This document shows, in pieces, positions 43,949 to 52,742 of a stretch of DNA of 64,000 nt (positions are counted from its first letter, which is position 1; each line of letters begins with the position of its first letter). The position numbers were made by a program, and so were the translations under genes. The stretch is from Aneurinibacillus tyrosinisolvens (GTDB taxonomy: Bacteria > Bacillota > Bacilli > Aneurinibacillales > Aneurinibacillaceae), in assembly GCF_001015055.1 (NCBI RefSeq), contig NZ_BBWZ01000001.1:62001-126000 (forward strand), read 5' to 3'. The notes beneath the pieces were generated by a model. It saw nothing but the letters and a program-made list of their open reading frames with translations, did no database searches and had not been told where the DNA came from.

Positions 43949-44479
43949 ATGATTGAAGTTTATTGGGGATGCCTCATTTTTGGTGCCCTTTTCGCTATTG
44001 TTGCTATTATTTTTGGTGATTTTATCGGTCATCTCTTTGGCGGACTGTTCGATTTCTTGCCAGGACACAGTGTGCATTTTATTCAGCCAACCGTAGTGGT
44101 GGGAGCGGTTACCGTTTTTGGGGGAGCAGGGATTGTACTGACGGAATATTCTTCTTTGAGTATAAGCGTGATTGTTTTGCTCTCCCTGCTGCTTGCTGTT
44201 CTGCTCTCCATCTGTATTTATTTTCTCTATGTGAAACCAATGAGAAATACCGAAAATTCAACCGGTTTCTCCATTCAGGATTTCGTCGGCCGAATCGGAG
44301 AAGTCATGACCCCGATTCCCCCCGCCGGGTATGGAGAAATTCTTGTGAAAATGGGAGCGGGGAATACACACCAAATCGCTGCGAGCTTTGACAAAGAAGC
44401 AATTGAAGCGGGAACAAGGGTTGTAATCATTGATGTAAAAGACGACACCCTTCTTGTTTCACGTTATGAGGACATGTAG
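43949..44479 (+). CDS. NfeD-like membrane protein (YuaF type)
   Basis: A 176-residue membrane protein with three to four helices (LIFGALFAIVAIIFGDFIG, VVVGAVTVFGGAGIVL, SVIVLLSLLLAVLLSICIYF) and a C-terminal OB-fold domain (DFVGRIGEVMTPIPPAGYGE). The family partners flotillins in membrane microdomains. GGAAGGGGG precedes ATG 43949, and the flotillin gene follows after 16 bases, as in B. subtilis yuaF-floT. Confidence 0.88.
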   Translation: MIEVYWGCLIFGALFAIVAIIFGDFIGHLFGGLFDFLPGHSVHFIQPTVVVGAVTVFGGAGIVLTEYSSLSISVIVLLSLLLAVLLSICIYFLYVKPMRNTENSTGFSIQDFVGRIGEVMTPIPPAGYGEILVKMGAGNTHQIAASFDKEAIEAGTRVVIIDVKDDTLLVSRYEDM

Positions 44480-44495
44480 AAAAGGGGAGAGGTAA

Positions 44496-46010
44496 ATGCC
44501 TGGTTTTTTAGTAATACCAGTTGTTGTTGTTGGGGTGCTCGTCATCCTGGGCCTGGCCTTCTGGGCGCGTTATAAAACAGTAGGGCCTGACGAGGCGATG
44601 ATTGTGACCGGTACATTTCTGGGAAGCAAGAATGTGCAGACAGACGAGTCGGGGAGCAGCATCAAAATCGTGCGAGGGGGAGGATCGTTTATCCTGCCGA
44701 TTTTCCAGCAGGCGGAATTTATTTCATTGCTTTCTCACAAGCTCGATATTTCAACGCCGGAAGTCTATACGGAGCAGGGGGTTCCGGTTATGGCAGACGG
44801 GGTAGCCATTATTAAAATCGGTGGTACGACGGAAGATGTTGCCACTGCTGCCGAGCAATTTATGGGAAAACCAATCGAGGCCCTGAAAGGAGAGGCGCAG
44901 GAAGTGCTGGAAGGCCATCTGCGCGCGATTCTCGGCTCAATGACAGTGGAGGAAGTATACCGCAACCGCGACCGATTCGCCCAGGAAGTGCAGGGGGTTG
45001 CTGCTAAGGATTTGCGCAAGATGGGCCTTGCGATCGTTTCTTTTACGATTAAAGATGTGAGGGATAAGCACGGGTACCTTGATGCACTCGGGAAACCAAG
45101 AATTGCTGCCGTGAAGCGTGATGCGGATATCGCGGAAGCCGAAGCGATTCGCGACTCGCGGATTAAGAAGGCCCTCGCAGAAGAAGAAGGGCAGAAGGCG
45201 GAACTGCTGCGGGATACAAACATCGCCGAGGCAACAAAAGGAAAGGAATTGAAAGTAGCTTCCTTTAAACGGGAACAGGACATGGCGAAAGCGGAAGCAG
45301 ACCAGGCGTATTTTATTCAGGAAGCGCGGTCGAAGCAGTCAGTAGTGGAAGAACAAATGCAGGTTGAACTTGTCCGTAAGGAAAGGGAAATCGACTTGGA
45401 AGAAAAGGAGATTCTTCGCCGCGAGAAGCAGTATGATGCAGAAGTGAAGAAGAAAGCGGATGCCGATCGCTATGCGGTTGAACAGGCTGCGGAGGCGGAA
45501 AAAGCAAAACGGATGCGGGAAGCAGATGCGCAGAAATACAAGATTGAAGCGGAAGCAAAAGCGATGGCGGAGCAGAAGCGGCTTGACGGGCTGGCGATTG
45601 CGGAAGCCGAGCGCGCAAAAGGTACGGCGGAAGCAGAAGTTATCCGGCTGCGCGGGCTGGCGGAAGCGGAGGCAAAAGAGAAACTGGCGGAAGCGTTCCA
45701 GAAATTCGGCGAAGCTGCGGTTCTCGACATCATCGTGAAAATGCTGCCTGAGCTGGCCGGCAAGATTGCAGAGCCGCTCGGAGGCATCGATAAATTAACT
45801 GTGGTTGATACCGGAAAAGGGGAAGGAGCGGCCCGTGTGAGCAATTATGTGACTTCCCTCATGGCAACAGCGCCGCAGATGGTGAAGGATGTCTCTGGAA
45901 TCGATCTGGAGCAGTTGATTAAAGGACTAACCAGAAATAAGGTACAGCCGGGTGCGCCTGCCCTGCAGCCCATACCGAATTCTGGTGCGGTGGAAGAAAT
46001 CAAAGAATAG
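44496..46010 (+). CDS. floT: flotillin FloT
   Basis: A 504-residue flotillin. An N-terminal hairpin segment (FLVIPVVVVGVLVILGLAFWARY) anchors it in the membrane. A PHB/SPFH domain follows (~residues 30-200), then a long Ala/Glu-rich coiled coil with many AEAEA repeats (~200-400). It scaffolds lipid microdomains and responds to envelope stress. A terminator shared with the convergent chaB gene follows. Confidence 0.95.
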   Translation: MPGFLVIPVVVVGVLVILGLAFWARYKTVGPDEAMIVTGTFLGSKNVQTDESGSSIKIVRGGGSFILPIFQQAEFISLLSHKLDISTPEVYTEQGVPVMADGVAIIKIGGTTEDVATAAEQFMGKPIEALKGEAQEVLEGHLRAILGSMTVEEVYRNRDRFAQEVQGVAAKDLRKMGLAIVSFTIKDVRDKHGYLDALGKPRIAAVKRDADIAEAEAIRDSRIKKALAEEEGQKAELLRDTNIAEATKGKELKVASFKREQDMAKAEADQAYFIQEARSKQSVVEEQMQVELVRKEREIDLEEKEILRREKQYDAEVKKKADADRYAVEQAAEAEKAKRMREADAQKYKIEAEAKAMAEQKRLDGLAIAEAERAKGTAEAEVIRLRGLAEAEAKEKLAEAFQKFGEAAVLDIIVKMLPELAGKIAEPLGGIDKLTVVDTGKGEGAARVSNYVTSLMATAPQMVKDVSGIDLEQLIKGLTRNKVQPGAPALQPIPNSGAVEEIKE

Positions 46011-46015
46011 AAAAA

Positions 46016-46060
46016 AGGAAGCCAGATGTTCCTTTTACGGATTACCTGGCTTCTTTTTTT
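46016..46060. terminator. bidirectional terminator between floT and chaB
   Basis: GAAGCCAG (46018-46025) pairs with CTGGCTTC (46046-46053). A runs lie on the left and T runs on the right, so it serves both converging genes. Confidence 0.85.
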
Positions 46061-46258
46061 TTATTTTTTTACCCAGTCACCATTGCTGTCTTTCTCGTAT
46101 TTATGCTTAACAGCACTCCAGGCTACTTTGAACGCGGTCTCTTCCTCCTTATACTCTTCCAGCGCCGAATTAAATGCTTCCTTGAAAATCTCCTGTGCGT
46201 GCGATGGCAGGTGGTCCTTCACACTATCCGGTAAATCGTTCGTTGATTTATAGGGCAT
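46061..46258 (-). CDS. ChaB family protein
   Basis: A 65-residue protein beginning PYKSTNDLPDSVKDHLPSHA, with FKEAFNSALEEYK and AWSAVKHKYEK, the ChaB signature. Its function is unclear; E. coli ChaB was linked to the ChaA cation antiporter. The start is ATG 46258, behind AAAGGAAG, rather than the longer frame to 46324. Confidence 0.85.
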   Translation of the reverse strand: MPYKSTNDLPDSVKDHLPSHAQEIFKEAFNSALEEYKEEETAFKVAWSAVKHKYEKDSNGDWVKK

Positions 46259-46382
46259 TTCTACACTTCCTTTCTTTAATAAAGAAAGATACCCTGTTTC
46301 CGGGCTGTTAAAAACATAAGTCAAATAAGTTATATCCTGCTATAATGACAGGGACGTGTACAGCATAGAAGGGATACGAACA

Positions 46383-47435
46383 ATGAAAACTGATTATGAC
46401 CAGCAAATGCAGGATTTCCTTGCGAAAGCCAAGAACCTGGGCATTAAAGTAACGCTCCATTCACAGGAAGCAAGCCGGTTGTTTGAAAAGCCGGACAGAG
46501 AATCCCAGAGGGTATCGCAGGAGTTGAAGGTAAAGCTTTTTACACATACCGACACAGACGGAGTGAGCTGCGGAGTTTTGGGAAAGCTTGCCTTTAAGGA
46601 CAATATTGATATTGATTACTGCAGCTATGAAGATATCAATGAGAAAGTAGGCAAGCTTATCGACGGATATGTGGAGAAGTACGATAAAATTTTTATTACC
46701 GATTTGTCGGTGAACGAGGAAATGGCCAGTGCGATTGAGAAGAAGCCGCAATACATAAAGGATAAGTTTACCCTGCTTGATCACCATATAACAGCCGAAT
46801 GGCTGAATGACTACGAGTGGGCAGATGTAAAAGTTAGCGAGAATGGAGTAGCAGCCAGCGGAACCAGCCTGTTTTATGAGTTTCTGCAAAAGGAAGGACG
46901 TCTTGGGAATCAGACCGGTATCGCTGATTATGTGGAACTGGTGCGCCAGTATGATACATGGGAATGGAAAGAAAAAGAGAATTACCATGCTAAACAGTTA
47001 AATGATCTCTTTTATATTCTCGGACGCGAACGCTTTGTTGCGCGCTTTATTGCTGATTGTTCCCCGAATTTTACAGAAGCGGAACAACTGCTGCTGGATA
47101 TTGAGCAGGAGAAGATAGACCGATATATTAAAGCGCGGTCTAAGGATGTTATGGTACGCCCAATAAATGAGTACACAGTAGGGATCGTATACGCGGAACA
47201 GTACATATCAGAATTAGGCAACGCCCTTGCGGAAAGCTACCGGCAGGTCGATTTTATTGCGATTGTGAACATGTCACGATCGATAAGCTACCGCACAGTG
47301 AAGGATAATATTAACGTTGGAGAAATAGCTGCTTTTTTCGGCGGAGGCGGCCATCAGAAAGCAGCCGGCAGCCCAATTCTCCGTGAAATAAAAGAGAGGG
47401 TTGCCGAGATGGTATTTTCCGTTCCTGTAGCTTAA
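46383..47435 (+). CDS. DHH-family phosphoesterase (NrnB-like oligoribonuclease)
   Basis: A ~350-residue DHH/DHHA1 protein. Metal motifs are FTHTDTDGVSCG, FITDLSVNEE and the eponymous LLDHHITA; the DHHA1 substrate motif is FFGGGGHQKAAGSP near the C-terminus. Similarity is to NrnB, which degrades short RNAs or 3',5'-cyclic and pAp-type nucleotides. A TGCTATAAT extended -10 at 46338-46346 may serve as its promoter. AGAAGGGA precedes ATG 46383. A strong terminator follows. Confidence 0.87.
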   Translation: MKTDYDQQMQDFLAKAKNLGIKVTLHSQEASRLFEKPDRESQRVSQELKVKLFTHTDTDGVSCGVLGKLAFKDNIDIDYCSYEDINEKVGKLIDGYVEKYDKIFITDLSVNEEMASAIEKKPQYIKDKFTLLDHHITAEWLNDYEWADVKVSENGVAASGTSLFYEFLQKEGRLGNQTGIADYVELVRQYDTWEWKEKENYHAKQLNDLFYILGRERFVARFIADCSPNFTEAEQLLLDIEQEKIDRYIKARSKDVMVRPINEYTVGIVYAEQYISELGNALAESYRQVDFIAIVNMSRSISYRTVKDNINVGEIAAFFGGGGHQKAAGSPILREIKERVAEMVFSVPVA

Positions 47436-47463
47436 AGGCTAACTTTCATCTGTGAAATAACCA

Positions 47464-47513
47464 GGGAATACTGAATGACATGTGTTAAGGATGTCGTTTG
47501 GTATTCTCTTTTT
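47464..47513 (+). terminator. intrinsic terminator after the DHH phosphoesterase gene
   Basis: An 18-bp stem (47464-47481 with 47491-47508, several G-T pairs) with a 9-base loop runs into TTTTT. Confidence 0.88.
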
Positions 47514-47573
47514 ATTCAATCGATCCAGGAGGTGAACAAAGGGGCCCAGGATATTTCCAGGTCTGTGACCGAA
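47514..47573 (+). pseudogene. probable methyl-accepting chemotaxis protein fragment
   Basis: About 20 codons read IQSIQEVNKGAQDISRSVTE, which looks like a piece of the signalling coiled coil of a chemotaxis receptor. It has no start, and joins directly to unrelated sequence. The call rests on a short match seen by eye. Confidence 0.4.
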
Positions 47574-47590
47574 CCAGGTGCTTTTAAGGT

Positions 47591-47770
47591 GAAATCGCGA
47601 AAAAAATCGTTGCTGATCTTCAAGCGCATAAACGTGGCTATCCTGTAAATGTGTATCCTGATTATTCGGACATTATGGGGCATGCTGGTTCGATTTGGAT
47701 TGATCCTTCCAGCAATATCAGATATGGTGGTGCTGATCCGCGTGGAGACGGTGCTGCAGTCGGATATTAA
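47591..47770 (+). pseudogene. gamma-glutamyltranspeptidase C-terminal remnant
   Basis: Sixty codons ending at TAA 47768-47770 read EIAKKIVADLQAHKRGYPV, then VYPDYSDIMGHAGSIWIDP and YGGADPRGDGAAVGY. These are the last residues of a gamma-glutamyltranspeptidase small subunit, whose genes typically end ADPRGDGAA-GY. The rest of the ~580-codon gene, including the catalytic Thr, is missing. It abuts the chemotaxis fragment, so the region is a scrap of deleted genes. Confidence 0.82.
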
Positions 47771-47985
47771 TTTTCACACGATGTCCGAACGAAGTTTCTA
47801 GAGCAGATAAACCGTCCGAGATTAACTTTTGGGCGGTTTTTTTATAAATCCCATCCGTGTATACTTCCGATAGGATCCATTAATTGGTTAATGCCTTTTC
47901 CATTGTATAAATGTTAAAAACTTACACCAAAAGACCGATATAAAAATAAGTATCGAAATAAACCACGGAGGTAATTGCACGATTA

Positions 47986-50421
47986 ATGGAAATTCACGTT
48001 TCAAATGGAACCTTAACTATATTTATTACTTTGGTTATCCTGAGCCTGCTGGGAGCAGTTCAAACCGCTTCTATTTTTAATAGAAAGCAATTAAAAAATC
48101 GAGAATTACTAGCTCAGCTTAACAAGGAATTGTTTCAGAGTAAACAGCAGATCCAGAACATTTTCGACAACTTGGATATAGCCATTTGGTGGTATGATGG
48201 AAAATTGAAAAAAATTCCGTTTATCTCACAAGGGCTGGGGAAAATTACGGGGTATCCGTCCGAAATGTTTACCGATCAAAACTCATGGAAAGATATCATT
48301 CATCCTGATGATGTCCCCATTTTTGAAACATTGTCAGCGAATTTACGGCGAGGAATACCGGATATTAGCGAATACCGGATACTTCATGCGAACGGTAAAA
48401 TTCGGTGGGTTCAAAACAGGATCTTACCGACCATGGACAAAGTTCATAATATGACCCGGCTTGATGGTATCGTTGTTGATATCACATCGCAAAAAATAAT
48501 CGAGAAAGCGCTGGCCGAAGGTGAGGAACGCTATCGCAGATTGGTGGAACTCTCTCCCGTGGCTATTTCTCTTTATAGAAATGATAAATTTATTTATGTC
48601 AATCCTGCCGGGATGAATGTAGTAGGGGCGGAGCGCCCCGAAGACATTATCGGAACAGCCCTTTTGGATTGGATCCATCCAGACGATAAAAATTTAGCAA
48701 GAGACTTAATAGAAAATACTATGCTTAACGGGTATTCCTCTCCTGTGGAATATAAAATCTTTCGTTTGAATGGCGAAGTGGTGGATGTGTCAGTAACATC
48801 TATTTATGATTCCCAATCCTCCCTGGTAGAGCTTGTGTTTGAAGATATCACGGCCCGGAAGCAAGCAAAACGGGCCTTATTAGAAAGTGAAGAACGTTAT
48901 CGCCGTCTGGTTGAATTATCTCCGGAAGCGATTGTCCTTCACTGTGATTATAAATTTAATTATGTCAATCCCGCCGGCATTGCGTTATTCGGCGCGTCAA
49001 GCCTAGGCGACATGATCGGCGGTTCTTATTTAGATACTGTCCATCCCGATTATAAAGAAGAAACCGCTCTATGCCTGGCCGGGGTATATGAGATGCAGTG
49101 TACGACTTCCATTGTCGAACAAAAGCTAGTACGCTTCGACGGCACAAACATCGACGTTGAAGTAATATCCACTCCTATTCCCTATATGGGGAAAAATGCA
49201 GGACTAACCTTGCTTCGTGATGTTACCGATCGAAAAAAAGCAGAAGAAGAGAGAAAATTTATGGAGCAAATCATTCGCGAAACCGCAGATCGGTATTTCC
49301 TCTTACAGACAAGTCTGGACCGGTTTTCGCACGACCTCTTTGGTGTTATGAAAGTATCTGAATTGGAGCGGCGACTGGTCAAAGAAGTTCAGGACGTTTT
49401 GAAGGCCGTTAACGTAAGCCTGCTTGAAGTACACCGAAACAATGATGTAGCAATAAAAAGCGGCAGTTATGACATACCGGAAAAATTACTGGAAGATGTC
49501 GTAATACGTAATCCCAGGCAGCTTCCAATATGTGAAATCATTGATACACCAGACGGTTATTTTTTAAAGATTGGCGAAATCAGAGGAAAAAGCTATTTGC
49601 TTTGTATCGGTGAAAAACTACCATCCTTAATGTTTACTTCCAAAAGAGTGTGGCTTAAAACGATTACCCGTTATGTGAGTGTTCTGTACGATAACTTCCG
49701 ATTAATCGAGGACTTAACGAAGGAGCTTGAACAGATTGCTTCCGGCCAGGTAGCGCCTTCATGGCTTCTGCGGCTTTTGTTTACTTTGTCGGAAAACGAG
49801 AGAAAACATCTATCCCAGGATTTGCATGATGCTGCGCTTCAAGAGCAAATTATCTGGTATCGTAAGCTTGATCAACTCTCAAGGGATCGCTCCGTTCCCC
49901 AGTATCTCCGGGAACAGCTTCAACACATTACGCAAGGACTATTAGATGTGATTTATCAAATACGTATCACATGTAATGAATTAAGGCCGCCTATGTTGAA
50001 AGAAGAAGGACTCGTATCCTCCCTTGAGGCATTATTTGAATTTACACAGATGAGCACCAATTATTGTATCGAATTCAATGCTTCCGATTTCTACCATACT
50101 TTACATGACGATTTGTTAATTGGATTGTATCGCATTGTACAGGAGCTTTTGGCCAATGCAACTAAACATTCAAACGCAAGCCGGGTCCATATTACACTGT
50201 CCAGTCATCCTCACCAGCTCCAATTAATCTATGAAGATAATGGAGTGGGCGTGGATGCAAGCAAAATGGAAGACTCCTTTAACAGTATGGGAGTGTATGG
50301 AATGAAGGAACGGGTTCGCAGTATGGACGGGGAAATTGAGTTCCATTCATCACCAAACAAAGGATTGGCCGTTTTTATTTCAATTCCCATTCTTTCAGAC
50401 AGAACAGAAATCATAAAGTGA
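47986..50421 (+). CDS. multi-PAS sensor histidine kinase (HisKA_3 / NarL-partner type)
   Basis: An 811-residue kinase. One N-terminal membrane helix (LTIFITLVILSLLGAVQTASI) is followed by three PAS domains (~residues 50-165, 180-295, 305-420), a GAF-like region (~430-580), then a HisKA_3 domain. The phosphoacceptor is His614 in LSQDLHDAALQEQ, and the ATPase motif is LLANATKHSNASRV with GVGVD and GMKERV. The C-terminal part is like ComP and DegS kinases. It overlaps the frame of the next gene's leader and should phosphorylate the ComA-like regulator. GGAGGTAA precedes ATG 47986. Confidence 0.88.
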   Translation: MEIHVSNGTLTIFITLVILSLLGAVQTASIFNRKQLKNRELLAQLNKELFQSKQQIQNIFDNLDIAIWWYDGKLKKIPFISQGLGKITGYPSEMFTDQNSWKDIIHPDDVPIFETLSANLRRGIPDISEYRILHANGKIRWVQNRILPTMDKVHNMTRLDGIVVDITSQKIIEKALAEGEERYRRLVELSPVAISLYRNDKFIYVNPAGMNVVGAERPEDIIGTALLDWIHPDDKNLARDLIENTMLNGYSSPVEYKIFRLNGEVVDVSVTSIYDSQSSLVELVFEDITARKQAKRALLESEERYRRLVELSPEAIVLHCDYKFNYVNPAGIALFGASSLGDMIGGSYLDTVHPDYKEETALCLAGVYEMQCTTSIVEQKLVRFDGTNIDVEVISTPIPYMGKNAGLTLLRDVTDRKKAEEERKFMEQIIRETADRYFLLQTSLDRFSHDLFGVMKVSELERRLVKEVQDVLKAVNVSLLEVHRNNDVAIKSGSYDIPEKLLEDVVIRNPRQLPICEIIDTPDGYFLKIGEIRGKSYLLCIGEKLPSLMFTSKRVWLKTITRYVSVLYDNFRLIEDLTKELEQIASGQVAPSWLLRLLFTLSENERKHLSQDLHDAALQEQIIWYRKLDQLSRDRSVPQYLREQLQHITQGLLDVIYQIRITCNELRPPMLKEEGLVSSLEALFEFTQMSTNYCIEFNASDFYHTLHDDLLIGLYRIVQELLANATKHSNASRVHITLSSHPHQLQLIYEDNGVGVDASKMEDSFNSMGVYGMKERVRSMDGEIEFHSSPNKGLAVFISIPILSDRTEIIK

Positions 50422-50438
50422 TCCGAGGTAATTTAATT

Positions 50439-51104
50439 ATGATTCGAATTTTATTAGTTGATGATCATCCTTCTGTTATGGAAGGCACAAAAATGTTACT
50501 TGAACAAGAAGAGGATATAAAAGTTTTCCTGGCGTACTCCGGTAAGGAAGCTTTGGAGATGTCGAAAGCACAACAGTTTGATGTCATGTTGTTTGATTTG
50601 CATATGCCGGACATTAACGGGGTAGACCTTGCCAAACAAGTGTTAAGCATTGTTCCCGATGCTATCATATTAATCTACACTGGATTTGAATTTAAAAACC
50701 ATTTTAACTTAATGATTGAAGCGGGTATATCCGGATTTATATTAAAAACTGCAAACAAGGAACAACTCGTAATGGCAGTTCGCTGTGCCCTGTTAGGCGA
50801 AGTCATCTTGCCGCTATCCCTGGTAAAACAACTGAGAAGGACAACCGTCCACATATCTGAAGCAAAAAGCGGCGTTGAAACTCAGGCAATTAGTAACAAG
50901 GAACATGAAATATTGAAAGAAATAGCAAAAGGAAAAAGTAATAAGGAAATTGCCGAGACAGTAATCATGAGTCAACGTTCATTGGAGTATTGTCTTACTA
51001 ACCTTTTTCAAAAGCTAAATGTAAAATCCCGGATTGAAGCGGCAATAAAGGCAAAAGAAATGGGTTTGTTGACGGATACAGACTTTAGCCAATTGCTATC
51101 CTAA
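50439..51104 (+). CDS. ComA-like LuxR/NarL-family response regulator
   Basis: A 221-residue regulator. The receiver domain has DDHPSVMEGTKMLLE and phosphoacceptor Asp53 in MLFDLHMPDING. The LuxR-type helix-turn-helix reads KGKSNKEIAETVIMSQRSLEYCLTNLF, and KLNVKSRIEAA follows. The wording is unusually close to B. subtilis ComA (HPAVMEGTK, KRSIEYSLTSIF, KLNVGSRTEA). ATG 50439 follows GAGGTAA and lies 17 bases after the kinase stop. No comX or comQ gene is seen here. Two ComA-box-like sites lie just downstream. Confidence 0.88.
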   Translation: MIRILLVDDHPSVMEGTKMLLEQEEDIKVFLAYSGKEALEMSKAQQFDVMLFDLHMPDINGVDLAKQVLSIVPDAIILIYTGFEFKNHFNLMIEAGISGFILKTANKEQLVMAVRCALLGEVILPLSLVKQLRRTTVHISEAKSGVETQAISNKEHEILKEIAKGKSNKEIAETVIMSQRSLEYCLTNLFQKLNVKSRIEAAIKAKEMGLLTDTDFSQLLS

Positions 51105-51128
51105 AAGGTTATCCAATACACTGTGATA

Positions 51129-51150
51129 CGGTTTTTTTCGACAAAAACCG
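51129..51150 (+). terminator. hairpin after the ComA-like gene
   Basis: CGGTTTTT (51129-51136) pairs with AAAAACCG (51143-51150) around TTCGAC. No T tract follows the stem on this strand, so termination is uncertain. Confidence 0.4.
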
Positions 51151-51158
51151 ACAGCGTT

Positions 51159-51195
51159 TTGCAAAATACCGCAAAATTTTTGCGTGGCTACGCAA
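51159..51195. promoter_or_regulatory. two ComA-box-like operators in tandem
   Basis: TTGCAA-AATA-CCGCAA (51159-51174) and TTGCGT-GGCT-ACGCAA (51180-51195) both match the 6-4-6 layout of the ComA box (TTGCGG-N4-CCGCAA). Their centres are 21 bp apart, two helical turns, so two dimers would bind one face. A possible -10 (TATGAT) lies at 51229-51234 with a poor -35, as expected for activator-dependent transcription of the small genes at 51342. Confidence 0.65.
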
Positions 51196-51341
51196 ATTAT
51201 TTTCGGTTACCATAATCCTTTTCCGAATTATGATTATGTTAGTTCAATAAAACTATATAGCCGGGGGAAATAGGGAATACCTGAAGAAAAATTAGGGGTA
51301 TTTGCTTAAGATTTTAAAGCTGCAGCAAGAAGGAGAGAGTT

Positions 51342-51545
51342 ATGAAAAGAATATATTCATTAGAATTTAAACACAATGTTATTATACAAGCACTAGAAAC
51401 AGAGACATTTGGAACGGTGGCCAGGAGATTTCAATTGAGCTCTCTTACAGTATCTAGATGGGTTCGTGAATATAGACAGGGCAAACATGAATTATTGCAT
51501 GCAAACGCAGCAGGAAAACCCCCAGAAGGTGATCTGCGTGGTTAA
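51342..51545 (+). CDS. small transposase-OrfA-like helix-turn-helix protein
   Basis: A 67-residue protein whose first ~45 residues (YSLEFKHNVIIQALETE, TVARRFQLSSLTVSRWVREY) form the helix-turn-helix seen in IS3-type OrfA proteins. It has no leucine zipper, no OrfB follows and no inverted repeats are visible. It may be a domesticated or decayed transposase piece, or a small DNA-binding regulator. AAGGAGAGAG precedes ATG 51342. It lies downstream of two ComA-box-like sites. Confidence 0.6.
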   Translation: MKRIYSLEFKHNVIIQALETETFGTVARRFQLSSLTVSRWVREYRQGKHELLHANAAGKPPEGDLRG

Positions 51546-51735
51546 CGAAGACTTTAACGAACGAATAAATAAATGTTCAAACCTTAATGAATTAATGGCA
51601 GAGATAAAAATTATTGGGAGAATTATCTCTGGGATTGATAATATTGATGAATGTCTTGAACTCATTGATAGGTTGAATATTTCTCAGGCTCGAATGATGA
51701 GCCTTCTGAATCAACAGAAACCTTCTACTGGGTAA
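51538..51735 (+). CDS. small hypothetical protein coupled to the HTH gene
   Basis: From GTG 51538, overlapping the end of the HTH gene, a 65-residue frame reads NEDFNERINKCSNLNELMAE, then IIGRIISGIDNIDECLELIDRL. It is predicted to be alpha-helical and acidic. GAAGGTGAT lies five bases before the GTG; a longer frame from 51466 is possible. Its end overlaps the convergent LysR gene by 11 bases. Function unknown. Confidence 0.4.
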   Translation: MVNEDFNERINKCSNLNELMAEIKIIGRIISGIDNIDECLELIDRLNISQARMMSLLNQQKPSTG

Positions 51736-52615
51736 AGAAGCGGTGTTCCTTCATAATGCTTATCCACTTTTCAATAGAAGGATGGGTGAGTTTATCCCTG
51801 TGTACGACCATAAAAACCGTTCTTTTAGGCGGCTTCATCCCCTCTTTTATTTTAATTTCCGTCAGCGTTCCCTCGACCAGTTCTTTCTGCACAGCAGACT
51901 TAATCATAAACCCTGCCCCCATGCCTTTCTGCAGAAAAGAGAGGATAAGCGGCACATTATCAATGTGAAGGTGGGGTAGGAAATCCAGAGGGAGAAGTTC
52001 GGTAATCCACTCGTGAAACGGGCTTCCCCAGTTAATATGGAGCAGGGGAATATCCGAAAGCTGCCCCTTCGAGATTTCCCCAAGCAGCGCCGCTTCATGT
52101 TCCGGATGGGCGACAAGAAGGATTTCTTCTTCATAAAAAGGAATGACGTCAAAACCCGGAAGGTTTGCCGGAAGATAAACAAACCCAAGCTGGACAACAC
52201 CATCCGAAAGGTGCTGGTTAACGTCCCACGAATGGCCTGTTTTCGCAATGAGAGCATGTTCCGGGTGAAGATGGTAGAAGTCTTCTAGCACGGGGCCGAG
52301 AAGATACCGCCAAATTGAATCCGTGGCGCCGATGGATAATTGATCCTCGTATTTTTCAATCGATTTGATTTTCAACAGGCTCTCTTCACTGAGCAGGAGA
52401 ATGCGCTCCGCATACGGGAGCAAAGCGCGTCCGGTCGATGTAATTTCTACCTTGCGGTTATCCCTCACAAAGAGCGGGCTTCCGACTGTTCTTTCCAATC
52501 CTTGAATGCGGGCAGATACTGTAGACTGGACAAGGTGAAGGGCTTCCGCTGTTTTAGAAAAGTTCTTATACTGGGCAAGTGTAACGAAAGCCCGCAGCTG
52601 CTCAATATCCATCAT
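51725..52615 (-). CDS. LysR-family transcriptional regulator
   Basis: A 296-residue LysR regulator. The N-terminal helix-turn-helix is FSKTAEALHLVQSTVSARIQGLE, with an effector-binding domain from ~residue 90. It is divergent from an MFS transporter gene, which it probably controls. TATAA-TTCG-TTATA (52665-52678) in the 127-base gap could be its operator. ATG 52615 and 52612 are both possible, behind GGAGAAACG. Confidence 0.9.
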   Translation of the reverse strand: MMDIEQLRAFVTLAQYKNFSKTAEALHLVQSTVSARIQGLERTVGSPLFVRDNRKVEITSTGRALLPYAERILLLSEESLLKIKSIEKYEDQLSIGATDSIWRYLLGPVLEDFYHLHPEHALIAKTGHSWDVNQHLSDGVVQLGFVYLPANLPGFDVIPFYEEEILLVAHPEHEAALLGEISKGQLSDIPLLHINWGSPFHEWITELLPLDFLPHLHIDNVPLILSFLQKGMGAGFMIKSAVQKELVEGTLTEIKIKEGMKPPKRTVFMVVHRDKLTHPSIEKWISIMKEHRFFTQ

Positions 52616-52664
52616 TGCGTTTCTCCTTATCTTTTCTATCGGATTCTCCGATTGTTACCATCAA

Positions 52665-52678
52665 TATAATTCGTTATA
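52665..52678. promoter_or_regulatory. palindrome in the LysR/MFS divergent gap
   Basis: TATAA-TTCG-TTATA is a 5-4-5 inverted repeat between the divergent lysR and MFS genes, a common place for a LysR operator. It could also be chance in an AT-rich stretch. Confidence 0.35.
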
Positions 52679-52742
52679 CAAATAACTCTTTCTCCTTTAT
52701 TGTAATGAATAGGAAAAATAAAGCAAAGGAGAATTTTACTCT

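Noticed and set aside
51342..51735. A complete insertion sequence
   Set aside because: No DDE-domain OrfB, no terminal inverted repeats and no target-site duplication are visible.
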